Positions 1 through 7,689 of a stretch of 19,256 nucleotides of DNA are shown one piece after another. The stretch spans positions 1 through 19,256 of the forward strand of contig JANXQX010000167.1 of NCBI GenBank assembly GCA_025353305.1, given 5' to 3'. The first letter of the stretch is position 1. Every line of letters starts with the position of its first letter. Both the position numbers and the translations under genes were made by a program. Source of the stretch: Holophagaceae bacterium. Lineage in GTDB: Bacteria > Acidobacteriota > Holophagae > Holophagales > Holophagaceae. The notes beneath the pieces are model-generated. The model worked only from the letters and a program-made list of their open reading frames with translations, was not told where the DNA came from and searched no databases.

Positions 1-618
1 TATCCGGCGTCGCAGATCACCGCTGTTTCCAACTCGAAAGACCAGCGGGGCTTCATCGAGGCCCGTGCGGCGGAGAGAAGCCTCACCAATCTCCGGATCA
101 TCACAGCCGACATGAATGCCTTCGAACCCCCGGAACGTGGATTTGACAGGGTGGTAAGCGTCGAGATGTTCGAACATATGCGGAACTACCAGGAGCTGCT
201 CAAGCGCATCGCAGGATGGATGGCGGCGGATGGCAAGCTTTTCATCCACATCTTCACCCACCGGGACTTCGCGTATCCCTTCGAGGTGCGGGATGAGAGC
301 GATTGGATGGCCAGGTATTTCTTCACGGGCGGCATCATGCCCTCGGACCACCTGCTCCACTGCTTCCAGGATCACCTGCGGATCGCCGGTCACTGGCGCG
401 TTTCAGGGTGCCACTATGCGAAGACGTCGGAAGCCTGGCTGCGGAATCTGGATGCACACGAAGCAGAGGTGATGGGCCTTTTCAGGGAAGGCTATGGCAG
501 CGATGCGCTGCGGCGTTTTGTCCATTGGCGGGTGTTCTTCATGGCTTGTGCCGAACTGTGGGGCTGGGACCGAGGCGAGGCCTGGTTCGTGTCCCACTAT
601 TTATTGGAGAAACGCTGA
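1..618 (+). CDS. SAM-dependent methyltransferase, cyclopropane-fatty-acid-synthase/coclaurine N-methyltransferase-like (5' partial)
   Basis: The reading frame is open from the first base, so the start lies upstream of the window; 205 codons are visible, ending in TGA at 616-618. What remains is the second half of a class I SAM methyltransferase fold. It has the motif-II-like stretch [13 protein letters not shown], in which the core SxExxEH pattern is typical of the CFA synthase family, followed by [16 protein letters not shown] and [11 protein letters not shown], which recall plant coclaurine N-methyltransferases and their bacterial relatives. The glycine-rich SAM motif I is outside the window. 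Such proteins methylate lipids or amines using S-adenosylmethionine; the substrate here cannot be told. No membrane segment is visible, so it is probably cytosolic or peripheral. The next gene starts 78 bases downstream behind its own likely promoter, so co-transcription is uncertain. Family assignment is fairly sure, exact function is not. Confidence 0.85.
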   Translation, partial: YPASQITAVSNSKDQRGFIEARAAERSLTNLRIITADMNAFEPPERGFDRVVSVEMFEHMRNYQELLKRIAGWMAADGKLFIHIFTHRDFAYPFEVRDESDWMARYFFTGGIMPSDHLLHCFQDHLRIAGHWRVSGCHYAKTSEAWLRNLDAHEAEVMGLFREGYGSDALRRFVHWRVFFMACAELWGWDRGEAWFVSHYLLEKR

Positions 619-631
619 TCGCCCAGGCACT

Positions 632-669
632 TGGGCATCCATTGAATCCAATGCCCATCCGGCTACTCT
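632..669 (+). promoter_or_regulatory. Putative sigma-70 promoter of the exporter operon, overlapped by an inverted repeat
   Basis: TTGAAT (642-647) and TACTCT (664-669) are separated by 16 bases and lie about 30 bases before the ATG of the membrane fusion protein. A perfect 7-bp inverted repeat, TGGGCAT (632-638) and ATGCCCA (651-657) with a 12-base spacer, straddles the -35 hexamer. This placement fits a repressor operator. The repeat could instead be a weak transcript hairpin after the methyltransferase gene, but no T-run follows it. Seen by eye only. Confidence 0.4.
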
Positions 670-696
670 GTTGGTTTGACGTTTTTCGGAGGCCCT

Positions 697-1803
697 ATGG
701 CCGATGCCCAGGCGAACAAGAAATCCGTCATCCGGCGACGCTTCCCATGGGGATGGCTGGTCTTGGGTCTCATCGGCGTCCTGGTGGTGGGTGGGTTCAT
801 GGCGCAAAAAAATGCGCCGGTGCAGGTGAGCACGGTGCCGCCAACGATCTTCAAGGCTGGCGAGCGCAATCCCCTGGTGACGGCCTCGGGCTACATCGTG
901 GCCCGGACCCGGGCGACGCTCTCAAGCAAAGTGTTGGGGCGCATCTCATGGCTCGGCGTCCAGGAAGGAAGCCACGTTCAAGAGGGACAGGTGATCGCCA
1001 AATTGGAAGCGCCGGATCTGGTTGCCTCGCGCAACGCGGTGGCTTCGCAATTGGCTCAGACAGAATTGGATGTGGGGCGGTCCCAGAAACTGGTGAAGGA
1101 CGGCATTCTGGACCAGGCCAGCCTGGATCGCCTGGTGAACCTGGCGAAGCAGCAGACGGAGCAGCTCAAGTACCAGGATGCGCTGTTGGAAAGCATGTCG
1201 CTGCGGGCGCCATTCAGCGGCGTCGTAACCCAGAAATTATCGGAAGTCGGTGAGACCGTGGCGCCGGGGAGCGCGGGCGGCGCCAATGCCATCAACGCCA
1301 TTGCAGTGCTGGTGGATTTCAACTCGCTTGAAGTGGAAGTCGAGGTGAACGAAGGTTCCATCGCCAAGCTGAAAAAAGGCATGCCCGCTGAAGTCCGCGT
1401 GGACGCGCTCGAAGGCCGGAAGGATGGCGCCAAGGTGCTGAAGGGCCAGCTTCGGGAGATCTATCCCAGCTCCAACCGTCAGAAAGCCGTGATCATCGTG
1501 CGTGTGGCCTTTGTGGAGAAGGATCCGTTGCTGGTGCCGGACATGGGCGCCAAGGTGACGTTCCTGGGCGATACTTACACACAGGATGTTGTGGTGCTGG
1601 GCCGCGAGCAGGTGGTCAAGCGGAATGGCCAAAGCTTTGCCTGGGCGGTGGAGAACGGGGCTGCCGTGCTGAAACCCGTGCTGGTGTCCGCCGAAAACCC
1701 CATCGGCCTCGAAGTATCGGGCATCAAGGCCGACACGCAACTCATCGTGGCGCCGCCAGAAAACCTGAAGGCGGGCGCCAAGGTTTCAGTGAAGGCGAAA
1801 TGA
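697..1803 (+). CDS. Periplasmic membrane fusion protein (HlyD/MacA/DevB-type efflux adaptor)
   Basis: Predicted 368 residues. The ATG at 697 is preferred because GGAGG lies at 688-692; an in-frame TTG at 676 lacks such support. A basic N-terminus (KKSVIRRR) precedes one membrane anchor at about residues 18-36, giving an N-in, periplasm-facing topology. Next come a biotinyl-lipoyl half-motif (about 76-108, with GSHVQEGQVIAKLEAPDL), an alpha-helical hairpin (about 110-165), the second lipoyl half (LRAPFSGVVTQK and GETVAPGS), then beta-barrel and membrane-proximal domains. Such adaptors link an inner-membrane ABC transporter to an outer-membrane channel. It is the first gene of a packed operon with an ATPase and two permeases, the order expected for a MacAB/DevBCA-like exporter. 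No outer-membrane factor gene is present here, so a TolC-like partner would have to be encoded elsewhere. The exported substrate is unknown. Confidence 0.9.
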   Translation: MADAQANKKSVIRRRFPWGWLVLGLIGVLVVGGFMAQKNAPVQVSTVPPTIFKAGERNPLVTASGYIVARTRATLSSKVLGRISWLGVQEGSHVQEGQVIAKLEAPDLVASRNAVASQLAQTELDVGRSQKLVKDGILDQASLDRLVNLAKQQTEQLKYQDALLESMSLRAPFSGVVTQKLSEVGETVAPGSAGGANAINAIAVLVDFNSLEVEVEVNEGSIAKLKKGMPAEVRVDALEGRKDGAKVLKGQLREIYPSSNRQKAVIIVRVAFVEKDPLLVPDMGAKVTFLGDTYTQDVVVLGREQVVKRNGQSFAWAVENGAAVLKPVLVSAENPIGLEVSGIKADTQLIVAPPENLKAGAKVSVKAK

Positions 1804-1804
1804 G

Positions 1805-2503
1805 GTGAACGGCGAGCCGATCATCAAGCTGCGCGATATCGCGAAAAGCTATTGGCGGGAGACCCTTGAGATCCCCGTGCTGCAGGGCATCGACTTCGAT
1901 ATTCCCAAGGGCGGCTACTATGCGCTGATGGGGCCTTCCGGATCCGGCAAGACCACACTGCTGAACCTCATCGCGGGCATTGACCGGCCGACGGGGGGCA
2001 GCCTGGAAGTCTGCGGCTATGAGCTTAACGATCTCGATGACGACGAGTTGGCAGCCTGGCGAAATGTCCACGTAGGCTTCATCTTCCAGAACTACAACCT
2101 GATTCCGGTCCTCACCGCTTTCGAAAATGTGGAACTGCCGCTGCTGCTCACCCCGATGTCGCGGCGTGAGCGCCGGGCTCGGGTGGAGGAAGTCCTGGCC
2201 TTGGTGAATCTCGAGGACAAGATGGTCAACTATCCGCGCCAGCTCAGTGGCGGGCAGGAACAGCGCGTGGCCATCGCCAGGGCCATCGTGGGCAATCCCG
2301 ATCTGCTGGTGGCGGATGAGCCCACCGGGGCCCTGGACCACCAGAATGCCGAGGAAGTCTTGAACCTGATGGAGCAGCTCAATACCGACCTGGGCAAGAC
2401 CATCCTCATCGTGACCCACGATCCCAAAGCCGCGCACCACGCCCGGTTCCAGATCCATCTCGACAAAGGCGTGTTCGACAAGACCGTCGAGGTGAACCGA
2501 TGA
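1805..2503 (+). CDS. ABC transporter ATP-binding protein (MacB/LolD/DevA-like)
   Basis: Predicted 232 residues, starting with GTG one base after the stop of the adaptor gene, so translation is probably coupled; no strong Shine-Dalgarno is visible. All nucleotide-binding motifs are present: Walker A GPSGSGKT (43-50), Q-loop Q95, signature LSGGQ (147-151) within LSGGQEQRVAIARA, Walker B LLVADE (167-172), D-loop ALD (176-178) and switch histidine H205 in IVTHD. The signature carries QEQ where QQQ is more common, a tolerated variation. The length and the PTGALD/NL segment place it in the subfamily that powers FtsX-type permeases (lipoprotein release, macrolide and glycolipid export). It overlaps the next permease by 4 bases (ATGA). 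It should sit at the cytosolic face and drive the two downstream permeases. Confidence 0.95.
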   Translation: MNGEPIIKLRDIAKSYWRETLEIPVLQGIDFDIPKGGYYALMGPSGSGKTTLLNLIAGIDRPTGGSLEVCGYELNDLDDDELAAWRNVHVGFIFQNYNLIPVLTAFENVELPLLLTPMSRRERRARVEEVLALVNLEDKMVNYPRQLSGGQEQRVAIARAIVGNPDLLVADEPTGALDHQNAEEVLNLMEQLNTDLGKTILIVTHDPKAAHHARFQIHLDKGVFDKTVEVNR

Positions 2504-3666
2504 AGTACGTCCGGTTCATCCTCAAGTCCCTGACGCGGTCCAAGCGGCGCACCCTGCTGATTCTTTCCACCATCACCCTGTCGGTATTCCTGGTCACGGT
2601 GCTGCAATCACTGCTCACCACGTTAGACGCGGTTTCCAACAATCCTAGTTCCAGCAATCGCCTGGTGGTGCGGCACAAGAGCGGTCTGGCCCAGATGCTG
2701 CCTATGAGCTATCTGGCTTACCTGAAACAGCAACCAGAAGTGGAATCCGCGACCCATTTGCAGTGGTTCGGCGGGCAGTACAAGGACCCCAGCAACTTCT
2801 TCGCGAATTTCGCCTCGGATGAAACCACGCTGTTCCAGGTCTTCAAGGAGGAATTCGGTGCTTCGGGCGTCACCGAGGACCAGATCCAGGACTATGTGCG
2901 GGATGGCAGTGGCTGCATCGTGGGGCAGGCCTTGGCGGACAAATTCGGATGGAAGGTGGGCGATGTGATCCCGCTTCAGGGAACGATCTTTCCCATCAGC
3001 CCGCGGCTCACGATCCGGGTGATCTTCAAGGGGACGAAACCCAGTCAGGAGAATGTGCTGCACTTCCATTACAAGCTGCTGGAGGAAAGCGTGCCCCGGA
3101 TGAAGGGCAGAGTGGGGACCTTTTTCTTGCGGGTCCACAATGCCGATGAGATTCCGCGGCTGAGCGCGCGTATCGACAACCACTACGCCAACTCGGCATT
3201 CGAAACACTTTCCGAGACCGAGAATGCGTTCAATCTGAGCTTCGTGAAGATGCTCGGCAATATCTCCGCCATCATCCAGGGCATCACGGCCGCGGTGCTG
3301 GTGGCCATCCTCATTGTCACGGCCGGCACCATGAGTATCGCCATCCGCGAGCGCACCACCGAGATCGCGGTGCTCAGGGCCATGGGTTTCCGCACCGGAT
3401 TGGTCCTGAGCCTGCTGCTGGGCGAGGGCATGCTTCTGGTGGGTGGAGGTGGAATTCTTGGTGTGGGCCTGGCGGGCCTGGCGGCAGGTGGGATACGAAA
3501 AGGAGTTGGGTCTTCGGTGCCATTCCTCGAAGACTTCAGCCTGACGCCCTCTACCATGCTGCTTTGCCTGGGTGTCACTTTCGTGGTCGGCCTGCTCTCG
3601 ACCTTCATCCCGGCCTACCAGGCCACTCGGCGCCCCATCACCGAGGGGTTGAGGTCCATCGGATGA
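2500..3666 (+). CDS. ABC transporter permease, FtsX/MacB-like (first permease)
   Basis: Predicted 388 residues; the ATG overlaps the ATPase stop codon as ATGA. One membrane segment lies near residues 18-40 after a basic start (KSLTRSKRR). A large extracytoplasmic domain covers about 45-250, followed by three C-terminal membrane segments (about 254-280, 302-328 and 353-375). The segment after TM2, RERTTEIAVLRAMGF, is the conserved cytoplasmic coupling motif of FtsX-domain permeases. This 1+3 topology matches MacB, LolC/E and DevC. The extracytoplasmic domain would transmit mechanical force to periplasmic partners rather than form a channel. The gene ends in another ATGA overlap with the second permease, so the two are translated together and may form a heterodimer, as LolC and LolE do. 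The substrate is unknown. Confidence 0.92.
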   Translation: MKYVRFILKSLTRSKRRTLLILSTITLSVFLVTVLQSLLTTLDAVSNNPSSSNRLVVRHKSGLAQMLPMSYLAYLKQQPEVESATHLQWFGGQYKDPSNFFANFASDETTLFQVFKEEFGASGVTEDQIQDYVRDGSGCIVGQALADKFGWKVGDVIPLQGTIFPISPRLTIRVIFKGTKPSQENVLHFHYKLLEESVPRMKGRVGTFFLRVHNADEIPRLSARIDNHYANSAFETLSETENAFNLSFVKMLGNISAIIQGITAAVLVAILIVTAGTMSIAIRERTTEIAVLRAMGFRTGLVLSLLLGEGMLLVGGGGILGVGLAGLAAGGIRKGVGSSVPFLEDFSLTPSTMLLCLGVTFVVGLLSTFIPAYQATRRPITEGLRSIG

Positions 3667-4889
3667 TCATCCTTGGGCTCATGGGCGCGTTGTTCCTGGG
3701 CTACCTGGCCTGGCTCACCTGGGCGGCCATCGCCTTTCCTATTCCCCTCAGCTACAACCTTCGAAGCCTGTGGCAGCGCAAGGTGGCGACGATCAGCACA
3801 GCGGGCGCCATCGCGCTGGTGGTGGGCATTTTCGTAGTGGTGCTGTCTCTGGCCCAGGGACTTTCCAAGGCCTTCGTGAGTTCGGGCCGGGCGGACCAGG
3901 CAATCGTCATGCGCAGCAACGCGCAGTTCGAATTGAACTCCAGCATAGATCGAGGGCAGGTGCGCATCCTGAAGGTGCATCCTCTGGTGGCCAAGGATGA
4001 AGCCGGCTCTCTGGTGAGTGCTGAGGTGGTGGTGGTCAAGATTTTCCAGAAGTCCGATGGCGCCGATACGAATGTGACCGTGAGAGGCCTCGAGCCCACG
4101 GGCATCCGCATGCGATCCCAGGTCAAGCTGGTGCAGGGGCGCTGGTTCCGGCCAGGTCTTTCCGAGGTCGTGGTGCCCCGCAAGATGCAGCTGCGTTTCA
4201 TGGGCATGGAACTGGGCCGGAACCTGAAGATGGGCGGGCGCGACTGGGAGGTGGTGGGGGTCTTCGATGGCGGCGGGTCCTCCTTCGATTCCGAAGTCTG
4301 GTCCGATGTGGTGGATATCCAGCAGGCCTACAAGCGGGAGAGCTTCAGCTCCGTCTTGGCGCGCCTGGACACCCCGGAACGATTCAAGGCCTTCAAGGAG
4401 AGTGTGGACGAAGACAAACGCTTGAAGCTCGATACCGTGAGCGAGAAAGCCTATTTCACCGAGCTCACCAAGTCCGGCGATCCCATCCGGATCCTGGGCA
4501 ACCTCATCACGCTGATCCTTACGGTCGGGGCGATTTTCGCTGCGATGAACACCATGTACGCCTCGGTGTCCGGGCGCACCAAGGAAATCGGGACCCTCCG
4601 GGCCATCGGTTTCCGGCGCCGGGAAATCCTGGCGAGCTTCCAGTGGGAAAGCATCCTGCTTTGCGGGCTGGGGGGCGTCATCGGAGCCTTCCTGGCGCTC
4701 TTCGCCAACGGAATCCAGACGGGCACGACCAGTTTCCAGACCTTCAGTGACGTGAGCTTCGCCTTCACCATCACCCCGGTCCTGATGCTTGAAGGCGTGG
4801 CTTTCAGCTTGCTGATGGGTCTTTTCGGCGGATTCTTCCCCGCCTGGAAGGCCTCCCGGATTCCGGTGGCCGAAGCGATGAAGGGGTGA
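3663..4889 (+). CDS. ABC transporter permease, FtsX/MacB-like (second permease)
   Basis: Predicted 408 residues from the ATG at 3663, which overlaps the previous stop as ATGA; a longer upstream frame would run through the first permease and is rejected. Unlike its neighbour it begins with an extra hydrophobic segment (about 2-25), then a loop with SYNLRSLWQRK and a second segment (about 42-65). An extracytoplasmic domain follows to about 270, then three C-terminal segments (about 275-297, 322-348 and 372-395). SGRTKEIGTLRAIGFRRREI after TM3 is the FtsX-family coupling motif, and the ending PAWKASRIPVAEAMKG is typical of MacB/DevC permeases. Its sequence differs clearly from the first permease, supporting a heterodimeric transporter. 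No terminator is evident in the 80 bases before padR. Confidence 0.92.
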   Translation: MIILGLMGALFLGYLAWLTWAAIAFPIPLSYNLRSLWQRKVATISTAGAIALVVGIFVVVLSLAQGLSKAFVSSGRADQAIVMRSNAQFELNSSIDRGQVRILKVHPLVAKDEAGSLVSAEVVVVKIFQKSDGADTNVTVRGLEPTGIRMRSQVKLVQGRWFRPGLSEVVVPRKMQLRFMGMELGRNLKMGGRDWEVVGVFDGGGSSFDSEVWSDVVDIQQAYKRESFSSVLARLDTPERFKAFKESVDEDKRLKLDTVSEKAYFTELTKSGDPIRILGNLITLILTVGAIFAAMNTMYASVSGRTKEIGTLRAIGFRRREILASFQWESILLCGLGGVIGAFLALFANGIQTGTTSFQTFSDVSFAFTITPVLMLEGVAFSLLMGLFGGFFPAWKASRIPVAEAMKG

Positions 4890-4919
4890 CGGGACACTAC
4901 AAATAACCCCCCTTAGGTC

Positions 4920-4947
4920 TTGCCCCCATCGCCATGCGAGGTAGACT
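4920..4947 (+). promoter_or_regulatory. Putative promoter of the padR gene
   Basis: TTGCCC (4920-4925) and TAGACT (4942-4947) are separated by 16 bases, placing a transcript start near 4954, shortly before the GGGAGA ribosome-binding sequence (4960-4965) and the ATG at 4970. The match is moderate and judged by eye; read-through from the exporter operon remains possible. Confidence 0.35.
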
Positions 4948-4969
4948 GGGGACTAAACCGGGAGATTCC

Positions 4970-5314
4970 ATGGACCGTGAACTGCTGAAGGGAAGCACAC
5001 CCATTCTGTTGCTCTCTCTACTGACCGAAGGACCCATGTACGGTTATCAGATCATCGAGACGGTCTTGGAACGCACTGGTGGCGCCTATACGCTGAAGGA
5101 GGGCGCGCTTTACCCGGCCCTGCATAAGCTTGAAGCCGCTGAATTCATCTCATCCTACTGGCAGACCCAGGCCAATGGCCGGGATCGGCGCTACTACGCG
5201 ATTCTTCCTGCGGGCTCGGCCTTTCTTGAAGCCAAGAAAAAACAATGGAGCCTGTTCGTGAATATGGTCGAGGGCTTTGTGACGCCTGGCGGATCTTCGG
5301 GTTCCAAGGGATGA
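4970..5314 (+). CDS. PadR-family transcriptional regulator
   Basis: Predicted 114 residues. The ATG at 4970 is chosen because GGGAGA (4960-4965) lies at good spacing and the protein then begins MDRELLKGSTPILLL, the usual PadR opening; an upstream in-frame ATG at 4934 adds 12 unconserved residues. The winged helix is clear: ILLLSLLTEGPMYGYQI (about 12-28), GALYPALHKLEAAEFI (recognition helix and start of the wing, 45-60) and GRDRRYYAILPAG (wing, 70-82). A short C-terminal helix probably makes the dimer contact. PadR proteins are dimeric repressors that often respond to phenolics, drugs or envelope stress. The gene overlaps the next one by 4 bases, as PadR genes often do with HAAS-type membrane proteins. 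Its target could be the exporter upstream; this is inferred from position only. Confidence 0.93.
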   Translation: MDRELLKGSTPILLLSLLTEGPMYGYQIIETVLERTGGAYTLKEGALYPALHKLEAAEFISSYWQTQANGRDRRYYAILPAGSAFLEAKKKQWSLFVNMVEGFVTPGGSSGSKG

Positions 5315-6081
5315 AAAGAGCCTTGGCCGCCTACCTCGCAGAGGTGGAACGCGGCCTTCAGGCCATGCCGGTGCGTCGCCGACGCCGTGTGCTACGGGAA
5401 TTGGAAGCTCATCTTTTGGACGAGGCCGAAGCCCTTGGCATTGCCGAAGATGGCCCCATGTCGCGCCTGATTGATACAAAGGAAAGTCCGAGGGAGCTGG
5501 CCTCGGAATTGTCCGATGGGGACGTGAAGAACCTCAGCCACCGCCATGTGACCTCCCTCCTTGCAGGTGCTCTCATCGGAGCCATCACCGGCGGCCATCT
5601 TTTCGCCCAAGGCTGGCGCTGGTACATCAGCCTGGCTTTTGGCGTGGTTCACGGCCTGGCCGTCGGCTCGGGATTTTTCTGGGTACGCCGCCATTGGCAA
5701 CGCCTTGGAGACGGCTGGCGGCTGGTGATGGCCATCAGCTTTACGGCCCTGCTCTCCATTCCACTGGGTTTCACCAGCACCCGGGGCTTCGTCATCACAC
5801 GGACCTTTTACGGGGCCTACACGGGCTACCTGCTGGAACGCCATGCGCAAAAGCGGCCCATTTGGCAGTGGGCTGTGGAAACGCTGGCCTTCACGGCCTT
5901 CATGTTCTTCATGGAAGTTGTGGTGCTTCAGCGTGTTCATTTCCACTGGAACAACCGCGGCTTCTTCATGGTTTTGGGGGAGCTGAGTTTCAATCTGGCC
6001 ATTCAATTAGGCGTGATCGCAGCTTTGCGGCTCCAGCGGCTGCTGGCTGAACGCTGGGTGCTGCGACCTCAAAACATGTGA
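5311..6081 (+). CDS. HAAS-like signalling-domain integral membrane protein, PadR partner
   Basis: Predicted 256 residues from the ATG at 5311, which overlaps the padR stop (ATGA); the longer frame from 5245 lies inside padR. Residues 1-75 form a helical cytosolic domain with the pattern YLAEVERGLQAMPVRRRRR, then LRELEAHLLDEAEALG and ESPRELASEL. This resembles the HAAS (DUF1700-like) domain found beside or fused to proteins co-encoded with PadR regulators. About five or six hydrophobic segments follow (near 81-98, 104-124, 138-156, 160-175, 188-208 and 217-238), with no catalytic motif that I recognise. Its job is unknown. The coupling suggests a membrane sensor or effector controlled by, or controlling, PadR. 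The domain call rests on pattern recognition and was not searched. Confidence 0.75.
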   Translation: MKRALAAYLAEVERGLQAMPVRRRRRVLRELEAHLLDEAEALGIAEDGPMSRLIDTKESPRELASELSDGDVKNLSHRHVTSLLAGALIGAITGGHLFAQGWRWYISLAFGVVHGLAVGSGFFWVRRHWQRLGDGWRLVMAISFTALLSIPLGFTSTRGFVITRTFYGAYTGYLLERHAQKRPIWQWAVETLAFTAFMFFMEVVVLQRVHFHWNNRGFFMVLGELSFNLAIQLGVIAALRLQRLLAERWVLRPQNM

Positions 6082-6109
6082 GTCCGAGAGCGTGTTTCAA
6101 AATGAAGGC

Positions 6110-6138
6110 TTCCAGGCTTCTGGGTCTTTTGATAAACT
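6110..6138 (+). promoter_or_regulatory. Weak candidate promoter upstream of rpmE
   Basis: In the 121-base gap before rpmE, TTCCAG (6110-6115) and TAAACT (6133-6138) are 17 bases apart; TTGATA at 6129-6134 is an alternative -35-like hexamer without a good -10 partner. This would give a leader of about 55-60 bases ending in the strong ribosome-binding sequence AGGAGGT just before 6203. A tandem AGGCTTC repeat sits at 6106-6120. No known L31 leader motif is recognised. Confidence 0.25.
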
Positions 6139-6202
6139 ATTCCTCTTACATGGACAAGCCGCGTGCCGCAGAGGTGCATCCGGTCGGTCATAGGAGGTAG
6201 AA

Positions 6203-6472
6203 ATGAAAACCAACATTCATCCCGAACTGCACGAAGTAAAAGTTCACTGTCAGTGCGGAAACGAGTTCATGAGCCGCTCAACCAAAAAAGAGCTGCGCGT
6301 TGAAGTCTGCTCTGCCTGCCACCCCTTCTATACCGGCAAGCAGAAAAACATGGACACGGCGGGGCGCGTGGAGCGCTTCAACCGCAAATACGCCAAGAAG
6401 ACTGAAGCCCCGGTGGTTGTCGAAGGTGCTGTCGAGACATCCGAAATCGCGGCCGTTCCTTCTCAAAATTAG
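6203..6472 (+). CDS. rpmE: 50S ribosomal protein L31, zinc-binding (C+) type
   Basis: Predicted 89 residues, with a strong Shine-Dalgarno (AGGAGGT) just upstream of ATG 6203. The protein starts [12 protein letters not shown], the family signature. It keeps the four zinc ligands of the C+ form, C16, C18, C36 and C39, in CQCGNEF and [14 protein letters not shown]31 sits on the central protuberance of the large subunit and bridges to the 30S head. The core ends near residue 66; the last 20 or so residues ([19 protein letters not shown]) are an Ala/Val/Glu-rich tail, making it longer than the usual 66-75 residues. Because it is the C+ form, it also counts as a zinc-storage paralogue in organisms that have a C- copy. 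The gene is followed within 20 bases by a strong terminator and then prfA, a common gene pairing. Confidence 0.97.
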   Translation: MKTNIHPELHEVKVHCQCGNEFMSRSTKKELRVEVCSACHPFYTGKQKNMDTAGRVERFNRKYAKKTEAPVVVEGAVETSEIAAVPSQN

Positions 6473-6488
6473 CCATTCATCTCCAAAG

Positions 6489-6518
6489 AACGGGCCGAGC
6501 TTTCGGCCCGTTTTTTTT
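6489..6518 (+). terminator. Rho-independent terminator after rpmE
   Basis: A perfect 10-bp stem, AACGGGCCGA (6489-6498) with TCGGCCCGTT (6503-6512), closes a 4-base loop and runs into an unbroken T tract to 6518. It lies 16 bases after the rpmE stop and 31 bases before the prfA start, with no obvious promoter in between. prfA may therefore depend on read-through or on an unrecognised promoter. Confidence 0.92.
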
Positions 6519-6549
6519 GTGTTTTCCATACGCACAGGAGATCTGACCC

Positions 6550-7623
6550 ATGAAAGACCGACTCGAATCCCTGGAATCCAAATTTTTGGAAGTAGAGGCC
6601 CAGCTCCAGGACCCCGCTTTTGTCATGGACTCAAATAAATTACGGGAGTTGGCGAAGCTGCGCTCGGAGTTGGAGCCTGTGGTCGAAGCTTGGCGAACCC
6701 AGGCCAACCACCAAAAACAATTGGACCAGGCCGAGGCCATCCTCAGCGACAAATCGATGGATGCTGAGCTGCGCGAAATGGCCGCCATGGAGATCCCCGA
6801 TCTCAAGGCCTCCCTGGAGAAGGGCGAGGCTGAATTGCGCAGGCTGCTGATTCCGAAAGATCCCAAGGACGAAAAGAACGTGATCCTTGAAGTCCGCGCG
6901 GGCACCGGCGGAGAAGAAGCGGCGCTTTTCGCGGCGGAAATTTTCCGGATGTATACCCGCTTCGCGGAGCGCCGTGGCTTCAAAGTCACGGTGATGGACC
7001 AGAGCGAGGCCGATGCGGGTGGGCTCAAGGAAGTCATCGCTGAGGTCCAGGGAGACGGAGCGTATTCCCTTTTCCGGTTTGAGAGCGGCGTCCATCGGGT
7101 TCAGCGCGTTCCCAAGACCGAAACCCAAGGACGGATCCATACCTCTGCCTGCACCGTGGCGGTGATGCCCGAAGCCGAAGACGTGGAAATCGAGGTCCAT
7201 CAGAAAGACTTGCGAGTTGATACTTTCTGCTCGGGCGGAAAGGGTGGTCAGAGCGTGAATACCACCTACTCCGCAGTCAGGCTCACGCACCTTCCGACGA
7301 ATACGGTGGTGCAGTGTCAGGATGAGCGGAGCCAGATCAAGAACATGGCCAAAGCCATGACCGTGCTACGTTCACGGCTGCTGCAGAAAGCCCAGGACGA
7401 AGCCGATGCCACCAACTCTGCCATGCGCAAGAGCCAGGTCGGGGGCGGGGATCGCAGCGAAAAAATCCGCACCTACAATTTTCCGCAAGGCCGCGTGACC
7501 GACCACCGCATCGGTCTCACCCTGCACCAACTGGATGCCTTCATGCAGGGCCAGATCGAGCCCATCGTCGAGCCTCTTCGATCCGCTTTCGAGGCGGAGC
7601 GGCTCCAGCAACTGGGGGCCTGA
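6550..7623 (+). CDS. prfA: Peptide chain release factor 1 (RF1)
   Basis: Predicted 357 residues, the normal RF1 length, with AGGAG at 6536-6540 before the ATG. RF1 recognises UAA and UAG in the ribosomal A site and triggers hydrolysis of peptidyl-tRNA. The coiled-coil domain 1 (about 1-100) is followed by VRAGTGGEEAALFA (115-128). The codon-recognition motif PxT is PKT (188-190) in RVPKTETQGRIHTSACTVAV, which marks RF1; RF2 has SPF. The catalytic GGQ is at 232-234, and the downstream LTHLPTNTVVQCQDERSQ is also conserved. The GGQ context is SGGKGGQSVN rather than the common SGAGGQHVN. The usual downstream partner prmC, encoding the methyltransferase that modifies the GGQ glutamine, is not here: the next gene is convergent and unrelated. 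Confidence 0.98.
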   Translation: MKDRLESLESKFLEVEAQLQDPAFVMDSNKLRELAKLRSELEPVVEAWRTQANHQKQLDQAEAILSDKSMDAELREMAAMEIPDLKASLEKGEAELRRLLIPKDPKDEKNVILEVRAGTGGEEAALFAAEIFRMYTRFAERRGFKVTVMDQSEADAGGLKEVIAEVQGDGAYSLFRFESGVHRVQRVPKTETQGRIHTSACTVAVMPEAEDVEIEVHQKDLRVDTFCSGGKGGQSVNTTYSAVRLTHLPTNTVVQCQDERSQIKNMAKAMTVLRSRLLQKAQDEADATNSAMRKSQVGGGDRSEKIRTYNFPQGRVTDHRIGLTLHQLDAFMQGQIEPIVEPLRSAFEAERLQQLGA

Positions 7624-7646
7624 AACAATTCCCAAGTCCCAAGTAA

Positions 7647-7676
7647 AAAAAGCAGCTCCCGCCAGGGCTGCTTTTT
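7647..7676. terminator. Bidirectional terminator between prfA and the convergent lipoprotein gene
   Basis: AAAAAGCAGC (7647-7656) pairs with GCTGCTTTTT (7667-7676) around a 10-base loop; one G-T and one G-C pair can extend the stem into the loop. A runs on the left and T runs on the right let it work in both directions, serving prfA on the plus strand and the lipoprotein gene ending at 7690 on the minus strand. Confidence 0.85.
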
Positions 7677-7689
7677 CCACTGAGGCCGA

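Noticed and set aside
303..1253. 316-codon plus-strand frame spanning the methyltransferase and adaptor genes
   Set aside because: It bridges two genuine genes in another frame, is rich in Gly, Arg and Pro, and shows no domain.
4016..4024. GAGTGCTGA, resembling a CIRCE half-site
   Set aside because: It lies inside the second permease gene and has no inverted partner at nine bases.
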